Source of the DNA: Leifsonia sp. fls2-241-R2A-40a
GTDB lineage: Bacteria; Actinomycetota; Actinomycetes; Actinomycetales; Microbacteriaceae
Assembly (NCBI RefSeq): GCF_030209575.1
Contig: NZ_JARVRS010000001.1
Span: forward strand, 124,001-188,000
Direction of reading: 5' to 3'
DNA length: 64,000 nt
The notes beneath the pieces were generated by a model, which worked only from the letters and a program-made list of their open reading frames with translations, was not told where the DNA came from and ran no database searches. Of the stretch, positions 1 through 9,906 are shown piece by piece (position 1 is the first letter of the stretch; every line of letters begins with the position of its first letter). Made by a program: the position numbers and the translations under genes.

Positions 1-846
1 GTCGCCGAGCGCGGATCGCTCGACATCCTCATCAACAACGCCGCGCAGACGGTCCGCCGCTCGCCCGGGTCGTACTCGCTGCTCGCCGAGGCGGAGACGC
101 AGCCGCTGCCCGACGGGCCGCTCCCGGAGCTGGAGACCTTCGGCCACACCGCCGACCCGCACCCGCTCGCGCTGGAGCGCTCGGTCGCCGCGCATCCACT
201 GCTCTCGGCCGCCGACGTCCGCGGCACGATCGCCGAACTCGCCGGGGCTCCCGCGCTGACCGCCGACGACCTGGCGAGCGCCGCCATGGCGGCCGGCTCC
301 TCGTCGCTGGCGAAGCACGCCGACGGGTCCGCGATCGACGCCGGCGGTCTCGTCCCCGATGTCGCGCACGTGAACAGCTGGACGCAGGCCATCGGCTCCA
401 TCGACGCGCTCGAACTGCTCGAGGTGCAGCTGTGCAACCAGACCGCGCCCTTCATTCTGATCGACCGGCTGCGCCCCTCCCTCGCCGCTGCCGGGCGCTC
501 GTACATCGTCAACGTCTCCGCCATGGAGGGCGTGTTCGGCCGGCAGTACAAGGGCGCAGGGCACCCGCACACCAACATGTCCAAAGCGGCACTCAACATG
601 CTGACGCGCACCAGCGCCGGCGAGCTCTTCGAGACCGACGGCATCCTGATGACGGCCGTGGACACCGGATGGATCACCGACGAGCGCCCGCACCACACCA
701 AGGTGCGGCTGGCCGAGGAGGGCTTCCACGCCCCGCTCGACCTCGTCGACGGCGCCGCGCGCGTCTACGACCCGATCGTCCGCGGCGAGGCCGGGGAAGA
801 CCTTCACGGAGTGTTCCTGAAGGACTACCGTGCCTCGGCCTGGTGA
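1..846 (+). CDS. SDR-family oxidoreductase, 5' end outside the window
   Basis: The frame is open from base 1, so the start codon and the Rossmann glycine motif lie upstream of the window. The visible part begins with the SDR element DILINNAAQ at residues 8-16 of the fragment. A long insert of about 110 residues follows, then a conserved block with [11 protein letters not shown], where the Ser is the usual catalytic serine. The normal YxxxK dyad reads TNMSK, so the lysine is kept and the tyrosine position is Thr. This places the protein among the divergent SDRs of actinobacteria. Substrate is unknown. Loss of Tyr may mean changed chemistry or a non-redox role. The gene ends 40 bp before the permease start. 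Confidence 0.8.
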   Translation, partial: VAERGSLDILINNAAQTVRRSPGSYSLLAEAETQPLPDGPLPELETFGHTADPHPLALERSVAAHPLLSAADVRGTIAELAGAPALTADDLASAAMAAGSSSLAKHADGSAIDAGGLVPDVAHVNSWTQAIGSIDALELLEVQLCNQTAPFILIDRLRPSLAAAGRSYIVNVSAMEGVFGRQYKGAGHPHTNMSKAALNMLTRTSAGELFETDGILMTAVDTGWITDERPHHTKVRLAEEGFHAPLDLVDGAARVYDPIVRGEAGEDLHGVFLKDYRASAW

Positions 847-850
847 CCGC

Positions 851-856
851 TACGCT
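851..856 (+). promoter_or_regulatory. Candidate -10 (TACGCT) of the APC permease gene
   Basis: TACGCT fits the actinobacterial TANNNT -10 pattern. A transcript starting about 7 nt later would have a leader of about 24 nt that carries the GGAGGG ribosome site at 875-880. Confidence 0.4.
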
Positions 857-886
857 GGCGACGAGGACGTGAGCGGAGGGTCCCCG

Positions 887-2866
<1,980 letters not shown>

Positions 2867-2873
2867 CCCGCTG

Positions 2874-2937
2874 CACCTGGTTGACGCAACTCGCCGTGCG
2901 GGCGGGCGCCTGAACGGCGTGTTGCGTCAACCAGGTG
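2874..2937. repeat. Intergenic palindrome A (24-nt arms)
   Basis: Arms at 2874-2897 and 2914-2937 match at 23 of 24 positions around a 16-nt loop. The minus-strand reading of the right arm contains ACACGCCGT, the word shared with palindromes B and C. There is no T-tract, so it is a weak intrinsic terminator at best. It looks more like a REP-type repeat. Confidence 0.8.
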
Positions 2938-2960
2938 GCCGCTTGCGGGACGATGAGCGA

Positions 2961-3428
2961 ATGGATGCGCACGCGTGGTTCGAGACCACCGCCACGGGGT
3001 TCGAGTTCGCCGGGGTGGCCACGATGGCGGTGGGATTCGTCGTGTCGATCGGCCTCGCCCTGGTCGCGTGGCGTCGGCAGCGGAGCGGTCAGGCCGCGTT
3101 CCGGACACTCCGCGAGAGCTTCGGCGGCGTCATCCTGCTCGGGCTCGAGATCCTGGTCGCGGCCGACCTCGTGCGGACCGTGACGTCGGCGCCGTCGCTC
3201 ACGGACGCGTTCGTCCTGGGGATCATCGTGCTCATCCGCACGATCCTGAGCTTCTCGCTGCAGACGGAGATCGACGGTGTCGCGCCGTGGCGCCGCGCCC
3301 TGCTGACGGGGCCGCAGGCGGTCACCCGGGCCGCACGCTCGGCGACGCGCGGCGGCGGGACCACCTCCGGCGGCACTGCCTCCGGCGGAGACACCCCCGA
3401 CGGGACCGCCCAGCCGACCGGGCTCTAG
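2961..3428 (+). CDS. DUF1622-family small membrane protein
   Basis: 155 aa with three predicted membrane helices, at about residues 10-33, 57-78 and 85-104. They are followed by a Gly/Thr-rich hydrophilic tail that looks disordered. The central stretch (FRTLRESFGGVILLGLEILVA, read in parts) matches the DUF1622 family, whose function is not known. I chose the ATG at 2961 because upstream in-frame starts fall inside palindrome A. The ribosome site is weak. It converges with the DUF5997 gene with only six bases between the stop codons. Confidence 0.7.
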   Translation: MDAHAWFETTATGFEFAGVATMAVGFVVSIGLALVAWRRQRSGQAAFRTLRESFGGVILLGLEILVAADLVRTVTSAPSLTDAFVLGIIVLIRTILSFSLQTEIDGVAPWRRALLTGPQAVTRAARSATRGGGTTSGGTASGGDTPDGTAQPTGL

Positions 3429-3434
3429 CCCGCG

Positions 3435-3818
3435 CTACTCGGCGCGACGGGCCGCCCGCTCGGCGTCGCGCTGCTTCACGCGGGCGTTCTCGGCGCGCAC
3501 GGCCGCCTGGGTGGCGCGCTCGTCGACCAGCCACTGCGGCGGGTCGGCCAGCAGCGCCTTGATCTCGGCGGTCGTCAGCGCCTCGGTGATCCCACCGCGG
3601 GCGAGACCGGAATTGGACACGCCGAGCTTGCGGGCGACCACGTCGCGCGGGTGCGGGCCCTCGGCGCGCAGGGTCTGCAGCCACTCCGGCGGCTCGGCGG
3701 TCAGCGCATCCAGCTCGGTACGGCTGATCTCGCGGTCGCGGAACTCGTCGGGCGCCGCCGGCAGGTAGATGCCGAGCTTCTTGGCCGCTGTGGCCGGTTT
3801 CATGGTCTGCGCCTTCAT
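3435..3818 (-). CDS. DUF5997-family protein
   Basis: 127 aa soluble, basic, helix-rich protein of a small actinobacterial family. It contains two related segments, roughly residues 35-60 and 85-105. Each has an EPPEWLQTLRAEG-like or DPPQWLVDERATQ-like core, and a VARKLGVSNSGLARGG element between them resembles a helix-turn-helix. DNA or RNA binding is therefore plausible but not shown. The ATG at 3818 is supported by a TAGCCT -10 hexamer ending 7 nt upstream, which implies a leaderless mRNA. The gene is divergent from the LysR-like gene with 33 bp between the starts. This pairing recurs in Microbacteriaceae as far as I recall. Confidence 0.7.
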   Translation of the reverse strand: MKAQTMKPATAAKKLGIYLPAAPDEFRDREISRTELDALTAEPPEWLQTLRAEGPHPRDVVARKLGVSNSGLARGGITEALTTAEIKALLADPPQWLVDERATQAAVRAENARVKQRDAERAARRAE

Positions 3819-3825
3819 ATGCTCC

Positions 3826-3831
3826 AGGCTA
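3826..3831 (-). promoter_or_regulatory. -10 hexamer TAGCCT, leaderless promoter of the DUF5997 gene
   Basis: The hexamer ends 7 nt before the ATG at 3818 on the minus strand. It interleaves with the promoter of the divergent gene. Confidence 0.5.
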
Positions 3832-3839
3832 CCGTTCGC

Positions 3840-3845
3840 TACCCT
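3840..3845 (+). promoter_or_regulatory. -10 hexamer TACCCT, leaderless promoter of the LysR-like gene
   Basis: TACCCT is followed by exactly 6 nt and then the GTG start at 3852. No Shine-Dalgarno sequence is present. Confidence 0.55.
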
Positions 3846-3851
3846 CGTCAC

Positions 3852-4508
3852 GTGTCCTCCCGCTTCGCCATCGCCTTCCCCCTCGGTGTCACCGTCGGCA
3901 AGTGGACGCGCGCCTTCGAGCAGCGCTTCCCCCGCGTGGAGCTGGTGGTGCGGCCGAGCGACGAGCCGCTGGCGGCCCTCGCGGCGGGCGACGCGGACAT
4001 GGTGTTCGCTCGCGACGCCGAGCCCGACGACGACCGCCACCTCATCCCGCTGTACACGGAGGACGTCGTGGTCGTCATGCACCACGAGCACCTGCTGACC
4101 CTGGAGGAGAAGCTGCACTTGGCCGACCTGGAGGGAGAGCCACGGGTCGCCGGGGAGCCGTCCGAGGCGTTCATGCGCAGTGTCGCCGAGGGCGACGGGA
4201 TCGCGCTGCTGCCCGCGTCCGTCGCGAAGGCGCTGCGCCGCAAGGACGTCACGGCGATGCACCTCAAGGACGCCCCACAGAGCCGCATCGGCCTGACCTG
4301 GCCGCGCGAGGGGCAGCATCCCCTCGTCGACGACTTCATCGGCATCGTGCGCGGGCGCACCGCTCACAGCTCGCGCAATCCCGAGGTCGCCGCCCGCGAG
4401 GCGGCCGACGGCCGCAAGGCCGGCGACAAGCGCGAGTCCGCCGGTGGTCGCAAGGCGGCCGACAAGCGCACGCCGGCCGACGGCCGGAAGCGCACCCGCC
4501 GCCGCTGA
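3852..4508 (+). CDS. LysR-type substrate-binding domain protein lacking the HTH domain
   Basis: 218 aa. It resembles the type-2 periplasmic-binding-protein fold of LysR regulators: an opening SSRFAIAFPLGV strand, FEQRFPRVELVVRPS, and a GDGIALLPASVA hinge region near residue 120. The N-terminal winged helix that LysR proteins use to bind DNA is absent. The start at GTG 3852 is fixed by a -10 hexamer 6 nt upstream. The last 45 residues form a basic tail of repeated units of the type ADGRKAGDKR, ending in RKRTRRR. This could contact nucleic acid. It may act with the divergent DUF5997 protein; that is inference. Confidence 0.7.
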   Translation: MSSRFAIAFPLGVTVGKWTRAFEQRFPRVELVVRPSDEPLAALAAGDADMVFARDAEPDDDRHLIPLYTEDVVVVMHHEHLLTLEEKLHLADLEGEPRVAGEPSEAFMRSVAEGDGIALLPASVAKALRRKDVTAMHLKDAPQSRIGLTWPREGQHPLVDDFIGIVRGRTAHSSRNPEVAAREAADGRKAGDKRESAGGRKAADKRTPADGRKRTRRR

Positions 4509-4512
4509 CGCC

Positions 4513-4578
4513 GCATCTGGTTGTCACGACACGCCGTCACGCGACGGCCCGAGACGGCGTGTCGCGACCACTAGGTGC
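4513..4578. repeat. Intergenic palindrome B (26-nt arms)
   Basis: Arms at 4513-4538 and 4553-4578 match at 22 of 26 positions with a 14-nt loop. Both arms contain ACACGCCGT when read toward the loop. The outer part resembles palindrome A (CACCT-GT-G). Confidence 0.75.
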
Positions 4579-4614
4579 AGCAGGGCACGGGCGGCGGCAG
4601 CGCAGAATGGGGGG

Positions 4615-5951
4615 ATGACCTCCAGCGCCGGCCGGGATGCCCAGTCCGACATCTACCGCGACGGGGTGGCAGGCCGCCGGCCGCGCATCCCGGTCGGCTA
4701 CCGGCAGCTGGAACGGGCGGCCGAGCGGCGTCTGAGCAGGGCGGCCTTCGCGTACATCGCCGGGTCCGCCGGGCTGGAGCGCACGGCGGACGCCAACCTC
4801 GACGCGTTCCGGCGGCACCGCATCGTCCCGCGGGTGCTGCGCGACGTGTCCGCCCGCGACCTGTCCGTCGAACTGTTCGGCATGCGGCGGCCCACCCCGC
4901 TGCTGCTGGCGCCGATCGGCGTGCTGGAGCTGGCCCGCCGCGGAGCGATGCGGCCGCGGCCCGTGCTGCGGCTGCCCTCGGTGTCCCCGCCGTCCTGTCG
5001 AACCAGGCGTCGCAGCCGATGGAGGAGGTCGCCGCCGCGATGGATGCGGCCGCGCCCGGCGCATCCCGCTGGTTCCAGCTGTACTGGAGCTCGTCCCGCG
5101 ACCTCGTGGCGAGCCTCGTCGCGCGGGCGGAGCGGTCGGGCTGCGAGGCGATCGTGGTGACCCTCGACACGCACGTGCTCGGCTGGCGCCCGCGCGACCT
5201 CGACCTCGGCTACCTGCCGTTCAGCCGCGGGCTGGGCATCGCGCAGTACACGAGCGACCCCATGTTCCAGCAGCTGGTCCGCGAACGCGCGGCACGCCGG
5301 GCAGTCGGGTCGAGCGGTCCCCGCACGCCGCCGACGCCCGCTGCCCTCGCGTCCTTCGCCAGCATCCTGCGCCACCACCCCGGCGCGCTGCGCGACAACC
5401 TGCGGTCGGGCGAGCCACTCGCGGCGGTCGAAACCTTCCTCGACGTGTTCGCCGACCCGTCGCTGACCTGGGACGACCTCGCCTTCCTCCGCGAGCGGAC
5501 GCGCCTGCCGATCGTCCTGAAAGGCGTCCTGCACCCCGACGACGCCCGCCGTGCGCAGGACGCCGGGATGGACGCGGTGCAGGTCTCCAACCACGGCGGC
5601 CGCCAGCTCGACGGCGAGGTCGCCGCACTCGACGCCCTGCCGGGTGTCGTCGACGCCGTCGACGGCCGCGTGCCGGTGATCTTCGACAGCGGCGTCCGCG
5701 GCGGGTCGGATGCGGTGGTCGCGCTGGCGCTGGGCGCGCGGGCCGTCGCGATCGGCCGGCCTTACGCCTACGCCCTCGCGGTGGGCGGCGAGGACGGCGT
5801 GAGGGAACTCCTGCGCAACACCATCGCCGAACTCGACATCACGCTCGGACTCGCCGGCGTGCGCAGTGTCGGCGAACTGGATGCGCGCGTCCTGAGCACC
5901 CGCTCCGCCACCGCCGCGATCACTGCCGCAGCCCCCGGCCCGGCGCTCTAG
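4615..5951 (+). pseudogene. FMN-dependent alpha-hydroxy-acid oxidase (lactate 2-monooxygenase-like), frameshifted
   Basis: The first reading frame runs from ATG 4615 (after GGGG) through LLLAPIGVLELARRGA. The match to the family then jumps to the next frame at about 4947 (DAAAARAAAALGVPAVLSNQ). It looks like one base, probably a G in GCG-GAT, is missing near 4945-4948. The rest is intact: VSNHGGRQLDG with the catalytic His and Arg, and FDSGVRGGSDAV for FMN phosphate. The repaired protein would be about 445 aa. The YTSDPMFQ segment resembles lactate 2-monooxygenase. It is a recent pseudogene or a sequencing error. Confidence 0.8.
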
Positions 5952-6355
5952 GAGACCGCGGCGCCGATCAGCGAGAGCAGCGCCTGCGCGTACGCCGACG
6001 CCGCGTCCTCGTGCTCGAAGAACCGCTCCTGGTCCTCGATGATCACGGTGACCCGATACCCGTCCGGCGTGCGGGCCAGGTGGCGGAACGTTCCCCGCAG
6101 GAGCTCCCGCAGCTGGTCCTCGCGCGGGATCCACAGGGCGTCCTCGACGGCGAGCGAGTCGAGCGCCCACTCGGTCGTGCCGTTGAAACCGAGGATCGTC
6201 CCGGTGTCGAAGTGGTGCGGCTCGATCGTCATGTCGCTGACCGTGAACCGCTCGCCCTCCATCCCGGGCCGGTCGATGGCGAAGGTGTCCCCTGACGCCG
6301 GCTGCCAGCGCAGCCCGGCGGCACGGAGCTGGCGGGCGATGTCCTCTGCGATCAT
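5948..6355 (-). CDS. Conserved hypothetical protein, function unknown
   Basis: 135 aa soluble protein without a membrane segment or signal peptide. I do not recognise a catalytic motif. It has a compact mixed alpha/beta pattern, with GEWAL-like and YRVTVIIEDQ strands, and an acidic C-terminal half. The ATG at 6355 has AAGGAGAA 6 nt upstream. The stop overlaps the convergent oxidase gene in the shared bases CTAG. It follows the oxidoreductase at 6380-7303 by 24 bp in the same direction, so the two are probably cotranscribed. Confidence 0.6.
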   Translation of the reverse strand: MIAEDIARQLRAAGLRWQPASGDTFAIDRPGMEGERFTVSDMTIEPHHFDTGTILGFNGTTEWALDSLAVEDALWIPREDQLRELLRGTFRHLARTPDGYRVTVIIEDQERFFEHEDAASAYAQALLSLIGAAVS

Positions 6356-6379
6356 CTGTTCTCCTTCTCGGTCGCTTTC

Positions 6380-7303
6380 TCAGTCGGTGACGACGACGAT
6401 CTTGCCGCGCACATGGCCGCCCTCGAGCCTCCCGTAGGCGTCGGCCGTGCGCTCGATCGGGTAGATCGAGTCGATGGGCAGCACGAGCTCGTTCTCGGCC
6501 AGGAGGTCCGCGAGCTCGGCGAGTTCGTCGTTGCCGGCCGCCCGCCCGCCGACGTTTCGGGCGCCGTGGGCGTCCGGGCCGAAGACGGCGATGGAGTTCA
6601 CCCGCTCGATCGGCACGCCGAGTTCGAGCGCCGCCTCGATCGTGTCGGCGCCGTGATTGTCGAGCACCGCGGTGACGTGGTCGTCGTCGAGCACATCCCG
6701 GACCCGCTCGGCCAGTCCCTCGCCGTAGGTCACGGGGATGATGCCGAGCGACTCGAGGAACTCGTGGTTCTCCTCCCCCGCCGTCCCGATGACGGTCGCG
6801 CCCGAACGGACCACGAGCTGCGCGGCGATGACGCCGACCCCGCCGGCGGCGGCGCTGACGAGCACGGTGTCGCGCTCGTGCACGTTGAGCGAACGGACCG
6901 TCGCCATGGCCGTGCGACCGACGACCCCGAGCGAGCCGGCCACTTCGAACGTGAGCGGGTCCGGCTTGAGGATCACCTGGCCGTCCTCGGGGACGACGAC
7001 GAAGTCGGCGAAGGAGGCGAAAGGCGCCGTACCCAGGACGGCCTGGCCGCACTCGAAGCGGGTCACGCCCTCCCCCACTCCGTAGACGAAGCCCGCGAAG
7101 TCCTGCCCGATCCCGCTCGGCAGCGTGACGCCCATCCGCGCGGCGGCGGCCTCGGAGCGGTACGCCTTCACATCCATCGGGTTCAGTCCAGCGGCCATCA
7201 CCCGGACGAGGAGCTGACCGGGACCCGGCCACGGCCGCTCCCGCTCCACGACGTGCAGGTGGTCGCGAGAGCCGAACTCATCGAACTGGACGAAACGCGG
7301 CAC
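6380..7303 (-). CDS. Zinc-independent NADP-dependent quinone oxidoreductase-like protein
   Basis: 307 aa medium-chain dehydrogenase/reductase of the quinone oxidoreductase type. The N-terminal GroES-like part contains GLNPMDVKAYRSE, and the NADP-binding AAAGGVGVIAAQL lies near residue 155. The structural-zinc cysteines of alcohol dehydrogenases are absent. Members reduce quinones or other electrophilic carbonyls with NADPH. The ATG at 7303 has GGAAGGAG at good distance. A TAGGCT hexamer at 7332-7337 would give a leader of about 22 nt. The following small gene is likely in the same transcript. Confidence 0.8.
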   Translation of the reverse strand: MPRFVQFDEFGSRDHLHVVERERPWPGPGQLLVRVMAAGLNPMDVKAYRSEAAAARMGVTLPSGIGQDFAGFVYGVGEGVTRFECGQAVLGTAPFASFADFVVVPEDGQVILKPDPLTFEVAGSLGVVGRTAMATVRSLNVHERDTVLVSAAAGGVGVIAAQLVVRSGATVIGTAGEENHEFLESLGIIPVTYGEGLAERVRDVLDDDHVTAVLDNHGADTIEAALELGVPIERVNSIAVFGPDAHGARNVGGRAAGNDELAELADLLAENELVLPIDSIYPIERTADAYGRLEGGHVRGKIVVVTD

Positions 7304-7331
7304 GGACGGGCTCCTTCCCTCTGGTGCTAGG

Positions 7332-7337
7332 AGCCTA
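7332..7337 (-). promoter_or_regulatory. Candidate -10 (TAGGCT) of the quinone oxidoreductase-like gene
   Basis: It lies inside the perfect palindrome GCTAGG-AG-CCTAGC at 7327-7340, which could also be an operator. The expected transcript start is about 22 nt before the ATG. Confidence 0.35.
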
Positions 7338-7351
7338 GCCCCGGCAGGGGC
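7338..7351 (-). terminator. Weak hairpin after pfkA
   Basis: GCCCC-ggca-GGGGC lies just downstream of the pfkA stop codon. There is no T-tract, so termination here is uncertain. Confidence 0.3.
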
Positions 7352-7367
7352 CGAAGGGCGGGGACTC

Positions 7368-8396
7368 TCAGCCGAAGAGCAGCGCGGCCTCGTCGTAGCG
7401 CGCTTCGGGGACCGTCTTCAGGCCGCCGGTCGCATCGGCGATCGACACGTTGACGACGTCCGTCCCGCGCAGCGACACCATCGAGCCCCACCGGCCCTCG
7501 TAGACGGCGTCCACGGCGGCCATGCCCAGCCGGGTGGCCAGGACCCGGTCGTACGCGCTCGGGACGCCACCACGCTGCATGTGCCCGAGCACGGTCGCCC
7601 GCGACTCGATCCCGGTGCGCTCCTCGATCATCGGGGCGAGCATCTCGCCGATGCCGCCGAGGCGCGGACGGTTGAACGCATCCAGTCCCTTGTGCGAGTG
7701 CGCCTCCTCCATGGTGTCGAGGTGGAAGCCCTCGGACACGACGATGACCGGGGCGCGGCCGCGGTCGCGGACCGACTCGACCCACTCGCAGATCTGGTCG
7801 ATGGACTTGGGCTGCTCCGGGATGAGGATGGCGTGCGCACCGCCGGCCATGCCGGAGTGCAGGGCGATCCAGCCGACGTGACGGCCCATGACCTCGACGA
7901 CCATGCAGCGCTGGTGCGACTCGGCCGTGGTCCGGAGCCGGTCGATGGCCTCGGTGGCGATCTCGACGGCCGTGTCGAACCCGAAGGAGTAGTCGGTGGC
8001 GGCCAGGTCGTTGTCGATCGTCTTCGGAACACCGACGATGCGGAGGCCGGCGTCGGTGAGGCGGCGGGCGGCCGTCAGCGTGCCCTCGCCGCCGATGGCG
8101 ATGATCGAGTCGATGCCGTGCTCGTCCATCATCCGCTGGATGTTCTCCGGGCCGCCCTTGTCGCCCTCGAAGGGGTTGGTGCGGCTGGAGCCGAGGATCG
8201 TGCCGCCCTGGCGGGAGAGCCCGCGGACGCTGTGCCGGTCGAGCGGCATGATGTCGCCGTCGACGACGCCGCGCCAGCCGTATCGGAAACCGGCGAACTC
8301 GGAGCGGTACACACGGTCGCCCTTCAGGACCGCGCCGCGGATGACCGCGTTCAGGCCCGGGCAGTCGCCGCCGCTGGTGAGGATGCCGATCTTCAT
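7368..8396 (-). CDS. pfkA: 6-phosphofructokinase
   Basis: 342 aa, the usual size. It phosphorylates fructose 6-phosphate at the committed step of glycolysis in the cytoplasm. The phosphate-donor loop SGGDCPGLNAVIRG is at residues 8-21. IIAIGGEGT keeps the glycine typical of ATP users, while PKTIDND carries the lysine found in pyrophosphate and mixed-type enzymes. This Gly/Lys combination is usual in actinobacterial PfkA and suggests an ATP enzyme, though donor choice should be assayed. The catalytic TIDND Asp is present. GGGAGCAGC precedes the ATG at 8396. Confidence 0.93.
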   Translation of the reverse strand: MKIGILTSGGDCPGLNAVIRGAVLKGDRVYRSEFAGFRYGWRGVVDGDIMPLDRHSVRGLSRQGGTILGSSRTNPFEGDKGGPENIQRMMDEHGIDSIIAIGGEGTLTAARRLTDAGLRIVGVPKTIDNDLAATDYSFGFDTAVEIATEAIDRLRTTAESHQRCMVVEVMGRHVGWIALHSGMAGGAHAILIPEQPKSIDQICEWVESVRDRGRAPVIVVSEGFHLDTMEEAHSHKGLDAFNRPRLGGIGEMLAPMIEERTGIESRATVLGHMQRGGVPSAYDRVLATRLGMAAVDAVYEGRWGSMVSLRGTDVVNVSIADATGGLKTVPEARYDEAALLFG

Positions 8397-8493
8397 GCTG
8401 CTCCCGTTCTCATTGCGTCCCCTGAATCATGCCCGGACGCACGGGGCTGCACAAAATCGCACTGGACGGAGGCCGCCCGGCGGTGGTAGGCGA

Positions 8494-9123
8494 TCAGAGC
8501 CCGAGGGCGCGCTGCAGCTTCGACGAGCTGGCCGACGGACGGGCGCCCGCGGCGAGCAGTCGCTCCTCGATCCCGTCGAGAAGCGCCGTGCGTCCCTCCC
8601 TGCTGTCGGGTGCTCCGCCCAGCAGTTCGACCTCCCACTCCCGCCACTGCTGGGTGCCGCCGGAGCGGAGGTTCTCGCTGCTGACGTGGTCATCGGTGAG
8701 TTCCGCCATCTCGAAGCCGGCCGCATCCTGCAGCACGACGCTGTCGCGCTGGTTCGTGACGCGCGCGATGGGGACCAGGGGCTCGTCGCCGATGAGGTCG
8801 CGGAGGTGCTCGCGCAGCGCCGCGGGCGGCTCGTCGCCGTCCGTCAGCTCCCAGTGCAGCTCGGTGCGGCCCTCCTCGGCGGGCAGCTTGACGTGCCAGC
8901 CCGCGTCGTGGCCGCCGCGCCGGACGCGCGCCGCGACGTGATGCCGGGCGAGGGCCAGGTCGGTCGTGTCGAAATAGGTGGCGACGAGTTCGTGCCGCTG
9001 CGGCTCGCCCTGCACCGCGACCGCGCCGACGCCGACCAGCTGCGGATGCTGCGCCTCGGCATCGACGTCGTACTTGCGCTCGATCTCGATCTGCGAGTGG
9101 TGGGGCTGAGCGTCGTGGGGCAT
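8494..9123 (-). CDS. CYTH domain protein (triphosphate tunnel metalloenzyme)
   Basis: 209 aa. The signature IEIERKY at residues 12-18 defines the CYTH/TTM family, which binds triphosphates inside an eight-stranded barrel. Later strand motifs include VRRGG, WHVKLPAEEGR and WEVELL, which carry alternating charged residues. Bacterial members are mostly inorganic triphosphatases or of unknown function. No CHAD domain follows. The gene lies upstream of pfkA on the same strand with a 97-bp gap, so cotranscription is possible. GGGGAT precedes the ATG. Confidence 0.8.
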   Translation of the reverse strand: MPHDAQPHHSQIEIERKYDVDAEAQHPQLVGVGAVAVQGEPQRHELVATYFDTTDLALARHHVAARVRRGGHDAGWHVKLPAEEGRTELHWELTDGDEPPAALREHLRDLIGDEPLVPIARVTNQRDSVVLQDAAGFEMAELTDDHVSSENLRSGGTQQWREWEVELLGGAPDSREGRTALLDGIEERLLAAGARPSASSSKLQRALGL

Positions 9124-9187
9124 ATCCCCTGTCTAGCCCACATTTCCTCTGTCGCGAAATTACAAGCGGACGGGCGGATGCAGCCCT

Positions 9188-9193
9188 TACGGT
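9188..9193 (+). promoter_or_regulatory. -10 hexamer TACGGT, leaderless promoter of the DUF3224 gene
   Basis: The hexamer is followed by exactly 6 nt and then the ATG at 9200. Confidence 0.5.
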
Positions 9194-9199
9194 GAACGC

Positions 9200-9592
9200 A
9201 TGACCTCAGAGACGATCACCGCCCGCTTCGACGTGACCGGCTGGGAGCCGGCGGAACTCCCGGGCATCGACGGCGACTGGGTGGGTGCCGTCGTCATGCG
9301 GAAGACCTACACCGAGGGGCTGGTCGGCGAGTCGGTCGCGCACTTCATCTCCTCCGGCACCGAGGAGGGCGGACGCGGCTACCTGGCGGCCGAGCGGATC
9401 ACCGGCACGGTGGACGACGGCAGAAGCGGATCGCTGACCGTCCACCACGGCGCCCTGCAGCATCCCGGCGACGCCTCCGCGTTCGGCCACATCATCCCGG
9501 GGACAGGCACGGGCGACTTCGCCGGGTTCCGCGGGCGCGCCAGGATCGAGCACGACGAGCGGGGTGCGTTCTTCGTGTTCGAGCTCGACTGA
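9200..9592 (+). CDS. DUF3224-family protein
   Basis: 130 aa soluble protein of the DUF3224 family, related in fold to the allene-oxide-cyclase-like barrels. Features are an FHYxGAGG-like block represented by RKTYTEGLVGESVAHF, and the C-terminal GTGTGDFAGFRGRARI with strand-forming repeats. No enzyme activity is established for the family. The start at 9200 is supported by a -10 hexamer 6 nt upstream and the lack of a ribosome site, which points to a leaderless message. Confidence 0.75.
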   Translation: MTSETITARFDVTGWEPAELPGIDGDWVGAVVMRKTYTEGLVGESVAHFISSGTEEGGRGYLAAERITGTVDDGRSGSLTVHHGALQHPGDASAFGHIIPGTGTGDFAGFRGRARIEHDERGAFFVFELD

Positions 9593-9623
9593 GACCGCTC
9601 TTCACGACCACCGCGCACGGCGG

Positions 9624-9629
9624 TACCCT
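9624..9629 (+). promoter_or_regulatory. -10 hexamer TACCCT, leaderless promoter of the acidic small gene
   Basis: The hexamer is followed by 6 nt (CGGGGC) and the ATG at 9636. Confidence 0.5.
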
Positions 9630-9635
9630 CGGGGC

Positions 9636-9836
9636 ATGAGCGACCCCAGAGGACGTGAGAACCGAGACGACGAGGACCTCGACGACTTCCGCGAGGCGCA
9701 GGAGGCCGACTACGAGCCGGAGCCGGTCGTGCACGACCCGGAGGACCTCCCGGTGGTCGACGACGAGGACGACGAACTCCTCCCGGACGACGACCGCCCG
9801 GTCCCCCTCGACCCCGACGACGCCGAGATCGCCTGA
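9636..9836 (+). CDS. Small highly acidic hypothetical protein
   Basis: 66 aa, with more than a third of residues Asp or Glu, and no hydrophobic core, so it is probably disordered. The promoter hexamer 6 nt before the ATG and the reading frame's codon bias support a real gene. Such acidic micro-proteins are common hypothetical entries in Microbacteriaceae. No function can be assigned. Confidence 0.55.
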   Translation: MSDPRGRENRDDEDLDDFREAQEADYEPEPVVHDPEDLPVVDDEDDELLPDDDRPVPLDPDDAEIA

Positions 9837-9906
9837 GCCGTCAGCGCGGCACCGCCGAAAACGGAGGAGTCTCAGCGGCCAAGCGGTCGTGACCTCCTGT
9901 GTTCGG

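Noticed and set aside
4698-7232. Open frame of 844 codons on the minus strand
   Set aside because: It is antisense to the oxidase gene and out of frame with the real minus-strand genes at 5948 and 6380.
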